The notes below the pieces were generated by a model. That model did no database searches. It had not been told where the DNA came from and saw nothing but the letters and a program-made list of their open reading frames with translations. The position numbers were made by a program, and so were the translations under genes. A stretch of 64,000 nt of DNA, from NCBI GenBank assembly GCA_934481345.1, contig CAKSPF010000001.1, positions 467,501 through 531,500 of the forward strand, in the 5' to 3' direction. This document shows positions 45,975 through 54,261 of this stretch, one piece after another. Origin of the DNA: an uncultured Clostridia bacterium (lineage in GTDB: Bacteria; Bacillota; Clostridia; UMGS1810). Each line of letters opens with the position of its first letter. Position 1 is the first letter of the stretch.

Positions 45975-46859
45975 TATTCCGTCGGTATTTTTTACCGAAA
46001 CCACATCGCCGTTTTTCAGAAATGACCCGTCCGAAACAGCCGCTCCGTCAGCGTCATATATATGCACTTCATTTTGCGTGCTGTCCGTTTCAAGCGCTGT
46101 CAAAAGCTCTCCTGCCGCAGAACCTGCCGGCACACTGATTTTGCTTCCGCTCAGTTCAAAACCGCCGGTGCAGTTTGTGATAAAAGGCGTCCGACAAGGC
46201 AAATACCCGTCATTTCCGCCCAGAATTTCTACGTTATCAATATACATTCCAAAATTTTCGTCCTTGTCACAGTGAGTTGTAATCCAGCCTGTCTTGGTAA
46301 AGCCGTAGGCGCCGTTTTCGGTATAGCCTTTTTTGTATTCCGCGCCGTTAAGGTACACTGTGTATGTATTGTCATTTCCGTCCGCACCGATAACAAATGC
46401 AACGGTATTCCATGTGTTTTTCAAAAAATCCTTTCCGCAATACAGCTTAAAATACGTTGTCGGCGAAGATGTGCTGTCTTTCTGTCCACCGCGGAAAGCT
46501 ACTGCCGTACCGTCCTCGGTTAAAAGTACATCAAACCGAACCGTAATTTTCTTATATGTTTTTACTTCTCCTATTTTGTTTGAAACCTGCAGATTAAGAT
46601 AATTTCTGCCCGAAGTATCACCCGTTGTATTGACGGTGCTTGTTCCGCTTATTTTCAAAGCGCTGTCGCCGGAAGGCTTGAATATGGGAGAGCTTGTGAT
46701 TGTCTTTGTAAGACCGCTAGCGGCAGGAAAAGGTATATCCGTTCCGCCGTCGTTTGAATAAATTACAGTGTCTGCGCTCAGAGCGGCATAAGCCGAAAAA
46801 GAACAAAAAAGAACAGAATAAAAAATTGCAGACATAACCAATGCAATAAGTTTTTTCAT
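45972..46859 (-). CDS. N-terminal part of the interrupted GH51-like secreted enzyme
   Basis: Codes for 295 residues: a signal peptide ending near AYAALS and one LamG-like module (about 30-235: WNTVAFVIGADGNDNTYTVYLNG, GMYIDNVEILGGNDGYLPCRT), then an Ig-like piece that stops at a TAG (45972-45974, codon 296). The same frame continues without interruption to 41871; the joined product would be about 1662 residues. GGAG lies 8 bases before the ATG at 46859. The equivalent position in the second tandem module reads GIYTYYSMSAEK against GI-stop-AYYSIKAAEK here. So the lost residue was almost certainly Tyr, and a single TAT/TAC to TAG change explains the break. Taken alone, this part could still be secreted as a glycan-binding module. 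Confidence 0.78.
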   Translation of the reverse strand: MKKLIALVMSAIFYSVLFCSFSAYAALSADTVIYSNDGGTDIPFPAASGLTKTITSSPIFKPSGDSALKISGTSTVNTTGDTSGRNYLNLQVSNKIGEVKTYKKITVRFDVLLTEDGTAVAFRGGQKDSTSSPTTYFKLYCGKDFLKNTWNTVAFVIGADGNDNTYTVYLNGAEYKKGYTENGAYGFTKTGWITTHCDKDENFGMYIDNVEILGGNDGYLPCRTPFITNCTGGFELSGSKISVPAGSAAGELLTALETDSTQNEVHIYDADGAAVSDGSFLKNGDVVSVKNTDGI

Positions 46860-46902
46860 ATCCCACACTCCAATAAAATATTTTCCATATAATCCATATA
46901 TA

Positions 46903-46931
46903 ATGATATCTTATTAAAGCAAAATTGTCAA
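46903..46931 (-). promoter_or_regulatory. Promoter of the GH51-like gene
   Basis: On the minus strand an exact TTGACA (46926-46931), a 17-base spacer and TATCAT (46903-46908), about 45 bp before the ATG at 46859. Near-consensus. Confidence 0.78.
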
Positions 46932-46982
46932 CAAAAATGTTATGCATCGGTTATTATCTGCAAATCATCAGGCATAAAGCAT

Positions 46983-47675
46983 CTATATACCGTCATTAAA
47001 GCTGTCCGCAAGCTTTTTTATTGCCTTTTTTTCTATGCGCGAAACATAAGAACGGGATATATTCATCATTTTGGCTATTTCTTTCTGAGTAAAGGAGTCG
47101 CCGTCGCATAAACCGTAACGAAGTTCAAGGATTTTTCTCTCGCGGAGCTTAAGAGTTTCTTTCATTTTTTCATACAAAGCCTTTATCTTCAGCTTTGCCT
47201 CCACCTCTTCAAATACGCTTTCACTGTCCGTTCCCAGCTTATCAATAAGCGATATTTCCTTGCCGTCACTGTCTTTGCCCACAGGGTCCTGGAGCAGTAC
47301 CTCATTCTGCCGCTTTTTGCCGGCGCGCAGACTCATGAGTATCTCGTTTTCTATACACCGCGCCGCATATGTAGCAAGCCTTGTTCCCTTTTCGGCTTTA
47401 AATGACGATATGGCCTTTATAAGCCCTATGGTTCCTATGCTTATAAGGTCGTCGGCGCTGTTTGACGAGGAAGAATATTTTTTTACAATATGTGCGACAA
47501 GCCTGAGATTTCTCTCTATCAGAATATCCCGAGCGGAATTGTCACCGTTTTTGTATTTTTCAAGGTATTGCTGTTCTTCATCGGCTGAAAGCGGCTTTGC
47601 GAATGAATTGACATTCGTGACGTATGACGCCATAAAAATCATTTTCGGCATCAGTCCCGATAAAAAAGAAAACAA
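46983..47675 (-). CDS. sigK: RNA polymerase sporulation sigma factor K (pro-sigma-K)
   Basis: A sigma-70-family protein of about 230 residues: region 2 RNLRLVAHIVKKYSSSSNSADDLISIGTIGLIKAISSFKAEKGTRLATYAARCIENEILM and region 4 LRERKILELRYGLCDGDSFTQKEIAKMMNISRSYVSRIEKKAIKKL. The N-terminus has the hydrophobic pro-sequence and MASYVTNVNSFAKPLS; in Bacillus the SpoIVFB protease cuts before the equivalent Tyr (VSYVKNN). I favour the TTG at 47675 (GGGGG 8 bases upstream), giving a 17-residue pro-sequence; ATG at 47702 and TTG at 47726 are alternatives without a ribosome site. The gene is uninterrupted, so no skin element is needed. It directs late mother-cell transcription during sporulation. Confidence 0.93.
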   Translation of the reverse strand: MFSFLSGLMPKMIFMASYVTNVNSFAKPLSADEEQQYLEKYKNGDNSARDILIERNLRLVAHIVKKYSSSSNSADDLISIGTIGLIKAISSFKAEKGTRLATYAARCIENEILMSLRAGKKRQNEVLLQDPVGKDSDGKEISLIDKLGTDSESVFEEVEAKLKIKALYEKMKETLKLRERKILELRYGLCDGDSFTQKEIAKMMNISRSYVSRIEKKAIKKLADSFNDGI

Positions 47676-47706
47676 AAAGAGCACCCCCAAATATTGACAC
47701 ATTATC

Positions 47707-47714
47707 AATATATG
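47707..47714 (-). promoter_or_regulatory. Possible sigma-E-type -10 box for sigK
   Basis: The minus-strand CATATATT resembles the sigma-E -10 consensus CATACAAT. A transcript starting about 7 bases later would carry GGGGG and the TTG start at 47675 but not the upstream start codons. The -35 match is weak. Confidence 0.4.
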
Positions 47715-47757
47715 AGGGTACTTCAAATTTGTGCATGTACGCTTTACAGCGCAGATA

Positions 47758-48915
47758 TTAAAAATTCAGAATAAACTCCATTACAAACACGGCGCTCCAA
47801 CTGAATTTATCGGCACACAAGCCCTCGCCCGTAAGCGCGTTATAGTTCTCGTGTATGCAGTCACCGTCATTTTTTACCCATGTCAGAATGGTGTTTTTGA
47901 TCCCGTCCGCAGTTTCGTCAAAGCCGTAATTTTTCAGTCCTTTGGCGGCGAAATATGCGACATTCAGCCATGTAGAGCCTCTCCAGTAGTCGGTGCTGTA
48001 TTCGGGATTGTCATACGATACAGTCGGCATTCCGGGATAAAACTTTTCTTTGGCAACGGCAAGCATTTTTTCCGCGCGCTCCTTTGAAGCGGTCTGTATG
48101 TACAGCGGCATAAATGACGCCGGCGACAAAACATCCGAAAATTCCATGGTTTCATAATTTCTGTCGGCATAACAGCCGGCTTCTTCGTTCCACAGATATT
48201 TTTCTATAAGCTGTCTGAGGTTTTCCGCCTTATCTTCAAACATCTGCCTGTCATCACTTAAATTCAGCTCGCCTGCCATAAATGCAAGTGCACTGTATGA
48301 CATTGCCATGTAGCAGTTAAGGTCTGCCGCCCACAGCTTTTCCGGCTCTTTGTCCCAGCGCACGGAGTTGTCCCAGCCGGAGTCACAGCCTACATAGTGA
48401 TTGCGGTTTTCGCAGTCGGCACCGTATGTGGTATCATAGTGAAAAAGCTGCTTTTTGCATCTTTTTTCTTCCCAGAATTTCATGTTTTTGCAAAGCCGTC
48501 CGTATACGTTTTTCAAAAATTCCAAATTCCCGCTTCTTTCGTATACAATGCGGCATGCCCATGCCATAACGGGCGGTTTTGTGATATATGTAACCGTCTT
48601 TCCGTCACACATGACAACGTCTGCAAACATGCCGTCCTCCTGCTGAAATTTAACAAAAGCTTCAATATGCTCCATGGCAAAATCCGTGTCAAAATAGCTC
48701 AATCCTACCGCATGAAAAGCGGTATCCCAGTTCCATATTCCTTTAAAAACCGTGCTGCTCGGCAAAAGAACGCGGTTGTCGCCCCAAGGCATATCCTTGT
48801 CGCAGCACTCGTTGTTTCTGAATACTCCGATTGCCTTTTCAATGAGCGAATACTCGTCCAAAGTTACACTGTTTTTTATTTTATCCGTAAAAACTTTTAT
48901 TTTTCTTTCGTCCAT
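47758..48915 (-). CDS. Trehalase-fold (GH37/GH63/MGH1-like) glycoside hydrolase
   Basis: A 385-residue cytoplasmic protein, starting at the ATG at 48915 after AAAGGA. It has an (alpha/alpha)6-barrel pattern: NWDTAFHAVGLSYFDTDFAMEHIEAFVKFQQEDGMFADVV, then TKPPVMAWACRIVYERSG, VGCDSGWDNSVRWD, and STDYWRGSTWLNVAYFAAKGLKNYG with the WRG-x-x-W motif of the GH37/GH63 fold, ending KFSWSAVFVMEFIL. The Asp of GWDNS and a C-terminal Glu/Asp would be the acid-base pair. It likely hydrolyses short oligosaccharides in the cytoplasm; substrate unknown. It is transcribed divergently from the GH78-like gene and stops about 80 bp before the favoured sigK start. Confidence 0.82.
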   Translation of the reverse strand: MDERKIKVFTDKIKNSVTLDEYSLIEKAIGVFRNNECCDKDMPWGDNRVLLPSSTVFKGIWNWDTAFHAVGLSYFDTDFAMEHIEAFVKFQQEDGMFADVVMCDGKTVTYITKPPVMAWACRIVYERSGNLEFLKNVYGRLCKNMKFWEEKRCKKQLFHYDTTYGADCENRNHYVGCDSGWDNSVRWDKEPEKLWAADLNCYMAMSYSALAFMAGELNLSDDRQMFEDKAENLRQLIEKYLWNEEAGCYADRNYETMEFSDVLSPASFMPLYIQTASKERAEKMLAVAKEKFYPGMPTVSYDNPEYSTDYWRGSTWLNVAYFAAKGLKNYGFDETADGIKNTILTWVKNDGDCIHENYNALTGEGLCADKFSWSAVFVMEFILNF

Positions 48916-48949
48916 ATGCTTATTTCCTTTACGCAAAAATATATATTTG

Positions 48950-48978
48950 ATTATACAACATTTGTTTTCTTATGTAAA
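48950..48978 (-). promoter_or_regulatory. Promoter of the trehalase-fold hydrolase gene
   Basis: On the minus strand TTTACA (48973-48978), a 17-base spacer and an exact TATAAT (48950-48955), 35 bp before the start codon. Confidence 0.82.
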
Positions 48979-48997
48979 GGGTTATAAAAAATTCCCC

Positions 48998-49026
48998 TTT
49001 TCACAAATTCGCATAGCGTGTATAAT
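48998..49026 (+). promoter_or_regulatory. Promoter of the GH78-like gene
   Basis: TTTTCA (48998-49003), a 17-base spacer and an exact TATAAT (49021-49026), 32 bp before the start codon. It is back to back with the promoter at 48950-48978, so one regulator could control both. Confidence 0.72.
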
Positions 49027-49057
49027 ATTATAAAATGAAATAACATGGAGGATAATC

Positions 49058-51322
49058 ATGCACCCATTTGTAAATGCCAAACAGATTTTTATAAAAAACA
49101 AACGTGAAAACGTCAACTTTCAGGCAGGCTTTAAATGCGTATTCAATGCGGACACGGAAAAGAAATATTTGCTGAAAATAACCGGCGCCACACTTTACAG
49201 CATATGGCTTAACGGCAAATTCATATTCTACGGCCCGGCAAGAGCGCCCCACGGCTATTTGAGATATGATGAAATTCCGCTTGACGCCGCAGACGGAATA
49301 AATACGCTGTGCATATGCTTAGCCGGCTACAACTGCCCGTCTTTCTACACCATGGATATAGAATCCTTTCTTTGGGCGGAAATTTTTGAAAACGGCGAAT
49401 CCGTCAAATACACCGGAAGGGATTTTTCGGCAATTTCGCTGGATTCACTCAGAGAAAGCGCCGCATACCGCTACAGCTACCAGAGAGCTTTCAACGAGGT
49501 ATGGCATTTTGACAATTCCGATAAAATCACAAACTGGATGCAGGAAGATTTTGAAAGCGAACCGCTGAACGAATATACCTGCGAACAGGAGCTTATACCG
49601 CGCTCATTTGCAAATCCAAGTTTTGATACGGTTGACTGCCAAACCGAACGAGAACACGGCAGATTCAGAAAAAAAGACGATTTCAGAAGCGGTATCAAAC
49701 GTCATATCACAGGGCTTAACTGCGGCATAAAGGGCTTTCCCGAATATGAAATAAAGAGCAAAATCATGAATGAAATACACGGAAAGTATTTTCCCGATAC
49801 TCTCACGGATATGTGCGCCGACAGATACACAATGTATGATTTCGAGAGAGTGTATTCGGGATTTATACAGTCCGATATTACGGCAAAGGAAGACACGGAG
49901 CTTTATCTGATATTCTCGGAAATAATAAAGGACGGCATGCCGGACAGCGGAATTTACGACGTAGACAAGCAAAACATTATAAAATATACGCTGAAAAAGA
50001 GCGATAAGCCGTACATGCTGCAAAGCTTTGAGGCATACTCCTTCAGATACCTTACGGTGCTTGTGCGAAAGGGCGAAGCAAAAGTAAACCGTCTCGGCAT
50101 TTGCAAATATGAATATCCGCTTACGGAAAACACACAGTTTGAATGTGATGACAAACGGCTTATGAAAATATTCGAGGCGGCAAAGGCAACGTTTTGTCAA
50201 AACACCGTAGACTGCTTCATGGACTGCCCCGGCAGAGAGCGCGCAGGCTGGCTGTGCGACAGCTTTTTCACGGCGCAGGCAGAACAGATTTTTGCGGGCG
50301 GTGCAAGCGCGGAAGAACCGTTTTTAAAGAATTTCATCATGGCAAAGGATATACCCGGAATTGACGGCAGACTCCTTCCTATGTGCTATCCCGGCGAAAA
50401 CAACTCCGTAATTTTGCAGTGGGTTATGTGGTATGTGCTCGAACTGGAGCAGTATCTGAAGCGAAAAAAAGACTATAAGGATTACTTCAGACCGTTCTGC
50501 TATGACTTCCTTGCATACCTTGCGGAACTTGAAACGGAAAACGGCTTGCTGAAAAGAGCCGACGGCTGGAATTTCATAGAGTGGTCGGACGCAAACGAAT
50601 TTGTCGAGGAGGCTGACATAAGCTATCCCACAAATATGCTTTATTCTGCCGTACTGCATGCAATCGGCGGCATATACGGCGACAGTGCCCTTAACCAAAA
50701 GGCAGAAATCATCCGTCAAACCGTAATCGAAAAAGCCTTTGACGGAAAGTATTTCTGCGACGGCGCAGTGCTCAAAGACGGCGGATATGTAAATATGCCG
50801 AATACCTCCGAGGCATGCCAGTATTACGCCGCTTTCTGCCAAATCGCAGACAGAAGCAATGAAATGTTTGATGAGTTTTTTGATAATCTGTTAAACAGAC
50901 TCGGATATAAAAAGAAGCTTAATAACGAAACTCCCGAAGTAGCGTTTGCCGCTGTATTTATCGGCTACACACTGCGGCTCATGAGCCTTTTGCGCCTTAA
51001 AGAATACGACAGGCTCTTAGACGAGATAAAAGAGCTGTACGGCCACATGGCAGACGAAACCATGACTTTATGGGAGCATGACGCACCCATCGCAAGCTGT
51101 AACCACGGCTTATCGTCAATTGCCGGAGTTCTTATACTAAAAGCCCTCTCCGGTCTTTGCGAAATCAACGAAGCGTCGGGCGAGATTATGTTCAGCAAAG
51201 AAAGCTGCAGCCGCAAATACAGCATAACCGTAGGACTTGCAAACGGAAGCCTCCATGTCGAAAACGACGGCACGGAGAGAAAAATCAGCGTTTCAGGCAA
51301 ATACAGTCTGACTGTCGGATAA
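49058..51322 (+). CDS. GH78-like alpha-L-rhamnosidase
   Basis: A 754-residue cytoplasmic enzyme; GGAGG lies 6 bases before the ATG. N-terminal beta-sandwich domains (LLKITGATLYSIWLNGKFIFYGPARAPHGYLRYDEI) carry a typical lectin-like WLNG strand of GH78. A second beta domain (VYSGFIQSDITAKEDTELYLIFSEI) precedes the (alpha/alpha)6 barrel. The hallmark DCPGRERAGWLCDS begins at D389 (family: DCPxRERxGWxGD, holding the catalytic acid region). NFIEWSDANEFVEEADISYPTNML and HGLSSIAGVLILKALSG finish the barrel and C-terminal domain. The usual G after W-x is C here, a mild departure. It probably removes L-rhamnose from imported oligosaccharides of pectin or similar glycans. Confidence 0.85.
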   Translation: MHPFVNAKQIFIKNKRENVNFQAGFKCVFNADTEKKYLLKITGATLYSIWLNGKFIFYGPARAPHGYLRYDEIPLDAADGINTLCICLAGYNCPSFYTMDIESFLWAEIFENGESVKYTGRDFSAISLDSLRESAAYRYSYQRAFNEVWHFDNSDKITNWMQEDFESEPLNEYTCEQELIPRSFANPSFDTVDCQTEREHGRFRKKDDFRSGIKRHITGLNCGIKGFPEYEIKSKIMNEIHGKYFPDTLTDMCADRYTMYDFERVYSGFIQSDITAKEDTELYLIFSEIIKDGMPDSGIYDVDKQNIIKYTLKKSDKPYMLQSFEAYSFRYLTVLVRKGEAKVNRLGICKYEYPLTENTQFECDDKRLMKIFEAAKATFCQNTVDCFMDCPGRERAGWLCDSFFTAQAEQIFAGGASAEEPFLKNFIMAKDIPGIDGRLLPMCYPGENNSVILQWVMWYVLELEQYLKRKKDYKDYFRPFCYDFLAYLAELETENGLLKRADGWNFIEWSDANEFVEEADISYPTNMLYSAVLHAIGGIYGDSALNQKAEIIRQTVIEKAFDGKYFCDGAVLKDGGYVNMPNTSEACQYYAAFCQIADRSNEMFDEFFDNLLNRLGYKKKLNNETPEVAFAAVFIGYTLRLMSLLRLKEYDRLLDEIKELYGHMADETMTLWEHDAPIASCNHGLSSIAGVLILKALSGLCEINEASGEIMFSKESCSRKYSITVGLANGSLHVENDGTERKISVSGKYSLTVG

Positions 51323-51334
51323 TCCGTACCACAA

Positions 51335-51373
51335 AAAACAGGGAAACCCGGTATTTTCGGATTTCCCTGTTTT
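51335..51373. terminator. Bidirectional terminator between GH78-like and pgmB
   Basis: Arms AAAACAGGGAAA (51335-51346) and TTTCCCTGTTTT (51362-51373) with an extra inner CCG/CGG pair. It lies between two convergent genes. Confidence 0.85.
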
Positions 51374-51382
51374 AGCGTCCCG

Positions 51383-52024
51383 TTATAATGAAATAATCTT
51401 TCTGAGCGCGTCAAGCGAATATGCCGACAAATCCGCCGATTCATTTTTCCTTGCCGCTCCGACGGCAAAAGCAAACATTCCGCCCCTTACCGCCGCCTCA
51501 ATTCCTGCGTCTGCGTCCTCAAAAACCATGCAGTTCTCCGGCAGCTCTCCGAGCCTTTTTGCAGCTTTCAGAAAGACCTCCGGGTCGGGCTTCGACTTTG
51601 TAACGTCTATGCCGCACACCACTTTGTCCAGAAGCGGCAAAAGTCCTGTCTTTTCAAGTATTGTCGGCGCATTTTTGCTTGCAGAACCCACAGCCGTTTT
51701 TATTCCGCGTTTTTTAAAAAACGCAAGCACTTCCTTTGCGCCGGGCAAAACGTCTTTCTCCGTCAGATTTTCAAGAGATTGCCTGTAATAGTTGTTTTTC
51801 CGCTCGGCAAGCTCCTCTTTTTCGGTATCGGTATATTTAACGTCCGTCTTTTCAAGCAGGACTTCAAGCGACGCCATTCGGCTTATTCCGCGCTGGCGTA
51901 TGTTGTCCTCTTTCGTAAAATCCGTTATACCTATTTCCTCACCCAGACGTTTCCATGCCTTATAATGCAGAGAGTCTGTCGTTACAAGCACTCCGTCCAA
52001 GTCAAATATTGCAGCCTTTATCAT
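51383..52024 (-). CDS. pgmB: Beta-phosphoglucomutase (HAD superfamily)
   Basis: A 213-residue HAD phosphatase-fold mutase. MIKAAIFDLDGVLVTTDSLHYKAWKRL gives the catalytic D8-x-D10 and the pgmB-type cap start. IRQRGISRMASLEVLLEK is the substrate-binding loop of beta-phosphoglucomutases. GSASKNAPTILEKTGL and VTKSKPDPEVFLKAAKRLGELPENCMVFEDADAGIEAA are the remaining HAD motifs. It converts beta-glucose-1-phosphate to glucose-6-phosphate. Its ATG overlaps the GH65 stop by 4 bases, the classic pairing with an inverting disaccharide phosphorylase. Confidence 0.95.
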   Translation of the reverse strand: MIKAAIFDLDGVLVTTDSLHYKAWKRLGEEIGITDFTKEDNIRQRGISRMASLEVLLEKTDVKYTDTEKEELAERKNNYYRQSLENLTEKDVLPGAKEVLAFFKKRGIKTAVGSASKNAPTILEKTGLLPLLDKVVCGIDVTKSKPDPEVFLKAAKRLGELPENCMVFEDADAGIEAAVRGGMFAFAVGAARKNESADLSAYSLDALRKIISL

Positions 52025-54132
52025 AACTTTTCCACACTCCGGTTATTTTTTGTTATGTTTACCGAGTAAACATTTCCTCTGAGATTTATCTTAAATTTCA
52101 TTGATTTCCAATTTTCGGGAAGCGTAGGATTGCAGGTTATCTTTCCGTCCTTTATTTTAATTCCGGCAAAGCCCTGTACCGCAGCTTTCCATGCTCCGCC
52201 GGCGGATGCCGGGTGAGTGCCGCCTATGTAAACAAGACCTGCCCATTCCTTGCCGCCCTCCGCCAAATCCGCATTTGCCGATTTCATAAAGAACGGATAT
52301 GCTTTGCCGGCATTGCCCGTAAAACAGGATATCAAAGAATACATGCATGCCGAAAGCGACGAACCGTGCTCCGTTCTCGACTCGTAATATTCCAGGTTTT
52401 TCTGCATGACATCAACGTCATATTTATCAGCCAGCATACAGAGCATTGCGATAACGTCCGCCTGCTTCAGAATCTGCGTGCCGCTTGCCACGCCGTATGC
52501 TCCGCCCCAGTATTCATGAGGATCCAAAAGCCTTGAACGAACATCTTCTATACTGCAGTCCTCCATGTCAAAATATCCGTCAAACTGCTCGATTACCCCA
52601 TCCTTGTTCATATTCGGCTTTACTATCATATCGGCAAGATCTGAAAATCCGCTTACATCACCGCGAATGTATTCGGAATATTTTACCGCCGTATTTAAAA
52701 CAAACCGTGCCATTTCATTTGTGTAAGCATTGTTGTTTACTCTTTCGTGATACTCGTCGGGGCCCACAACGTCATGAATTTCATAAAAATCCCTGTTTGC
52801 ATATTTAAGCAAAATCGAACGGTAGAACAAAGCACACTCATAAATCACCTCTGCACCGCCCTCTGTCAGCACGGAGGTATCGCCCGTTACATTTACATAA
52901 TTATCTATTGCATAGGCAACGGCGGCGGAGATATGCACCTGCTTGTCTCTGAAAAATGTCCTCATAGGTCTTTTGGTAAATATGTCCGTTATGTTATAGT
53001 CCGAGCACGCGTCAAAACCGCCCTCCTGGCTCTCCCATGCATAAAAAGCTCCTTCAAAGCCGTAGCTCTTTGCCTTTTCCAGAGCGCCCGGAAGCGTGCT
53101 TATGCGGTAGTTAATAAGCGTTTTGGCAATCTGCGGCTCGGTGTGCAGATAGTAGTCAGCCATAAACATCTCCGTGTCCCAGAAAACCGCCCCTTTATAT
53201 ACCTGACCGGAAAGACCGCGCGCGGCAACGGAAACGTCCTTCATATTCCTCGGCGCAATGCAGTTCAACTGATATATTGAGTAATTAAGCGCGGTTTCGG
53301 CAGCGTCGTCACCGTCTATCTCTATGTAAGAAATATTCCATATCTTTTCCCATGCGTCAATGTGCTCCTGCTTCAGCTTGTAATAATCGGTGCAGCCTAT
53401 AGGAATATCCGTCAAGAAATTGTCCGCATCCGTTTTTACAAAAGCCGTCTTTGTAAAAGTGTATTCGCAGTTTGCCTTTGCGGAAAATACAATCCGTCTG
53501 TATGCCGAATACTCATCCGCAAAGCTTGAACACGCACATTCAAATTCCGTGCTGACATACTGCTCAACAGATGCACAAATGTCCTTTTCACCCGTTATCC
53601 CGACAACGCTCTCGTTGTTTTTCGTTTCGGTTATTATTTTCTTGAAATGCGGGCCGTTGATGTCCCACACATCACCGTCTATGCCGGTTATGATTTCGGC
53701 CTCAGCGTCAAAATCACATAAAACGGTGTATCTCATGCCGATTGCGCGTTGGCACGCCATACTCGCGAAGCGTTCGCATGTCACGGTAACAGTGCCCTTG
53801 TCGGTTTTCCATACGGTTTTTCTTTTGTGAATTGCCTTTATAAGGTCAAGGCTCTGCTCATGCCGCACAGGCTCCCTTTCCGGAAGCGCAAAGACCTCGC
53901 CGTCAACTGAAAGCACGGTATACAGGGGATTCGGCGCATTTACGGACTCGCGCCATTTGTCGCCGCATTTGTCATATATACCTGCCAAATTTACGCACGG
54001 CATATGCTCCTTTCGGTATTCCTCCATTGTGCCTCGGATACCGAAATATCCGTTTCCTGTTAAATACTTGCTTCCGCAGTGCGCAATTTGATTCTTATTG
54101 TAACCGGTTTGTTCAATAACAGTAGCTTTCAT
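52021..54132 (-). CDS. GH65 disaccharide phosphorylase
   Basis: A 703-residue cytoplasmic enzyme of the GH65 family (maltose/trehalose/kojibiose/nigerose phosphorylases). An N-terminal beta-sandwich (KYLTGNGYFGIRGTMEE) is followed by an (alpha/alpha)6 barrel: SVAARGLSGQVYKGAVFWDTEMFM binds substrate, and E460 in VVGPDEYHERVNNNAYTN is the catalytic acid. KQADVIAMLCML and the RTEHGSSLSACMYSLI phosphate-binding region follow. It phosphorolyses an alpha-linked glucose disaccharide into beta-glucose-1-phosphate plus glucose or another sugar. AGGAG precedes the ATG. The overlap with pgmB supports the product. Which disaccharide is used cannot be told. Confidence 0.94.
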   Translation of the reverse strand: MKATVIEQTGYNKNQIAHCGSKYLTGNGYFGIRGTMEEYRKEHMPCVNLAGIYDKCGDKWRESVNAPNPLYTVLSVDGEVFALPEREPVRHEQSLDLIKAIHKRKTVWKTDKGTVTVTCERFASMACQRAIGMRYTVLCDFDAEAEIITGIDGDVWDINGPHFKKIITETKNNESVVGITGEKDICASVEQYVSTEFECACSSFADEYSAYRRIVFSAKANCEYTFTKTAFVKTDADNFLTDIPIGCTDYYKLKQEHIDAWEKIWNISYIEIDGDDAAETALNYSIYQLNCIAPRNMKDVSVAARGLSGQVYKGAVFWDTEMFMADYYLHTEPQIAKTLINYRISTLPGALEKAKSYGFEGAFYAWESQEGGFDACSDYNITDIFTKRPMRTFFRDKQVHISAAVAYAIDNYVNVTGDTSVLTEGGAEVIYECALFYRSILLKYANRDFYEIHDVVGPDEYHERVNNNAYTNEMARFVLNTAVKYSEYIRGDVSGFSDLADMIVKPNMNKDGVIEQFDGYFDMEDCSIEDVRSRLLDPHEYWGGAYGVASGTQILKQADVIAMLCMLADKYDVDVMQKNLEYYESRTEHGSSLSACMYSLISCFTGNAGKAYPFFMKSANADLAEGGKEWAGLVYIGGTHPASAGGAWKAAVQGFAGIKIKDGKITCNPTLPENWKSMKFKINLRGNVYSVNITKNNRSVEKL

Positions 54133-54184
54133 TTTTTCTCTCCTTTTATTCTGCCGTTACTAACATTATTCCATAAAGAGCCGC

Positions 54185-54224
54185 TTTACAAAATGCACAA
54201 ATGATGCTATAATATGCACAAATG
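54185..54224 (+). promoter_or_regulatory. AraC-gene promoter with two direct-repeat operator half-sites
   Basis: TTTACA (54185-54190), a 17-base spacer and TATAAT (54208-54213) read toward the AraC gene. ATGCACAAATG occurs twice (54193-54203 and 54214-54224), 21 bp apart, flanking the -10 box. On the other strand TTGTAA (about 54186-54191), 17 bases and TAATGT could serve the GH65 gene. The repeats adjoin that -35, suggesting self-repression and activation by the neighbouring AraC protein. Confidence 0.7.
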
Positions 54225-54261
54225 TCTTATATTTATATAAATTATGAAGGAAAGTGAATTT

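Noticed and set aside
41871..46859. TAG reassigned to an amino acid or pyrrolysine
   Set aside because: TAG is the normal stop of the genes ending at 12771 and 37641, and the tandem module predicts Tyr at the site; simple substitution explains it better.
49604..50842. Minus-strand open frames under the GH78-like gene
   Set aside because: Shadows of a gene with strong family motifs; no ribosome sites or recognisable domains.
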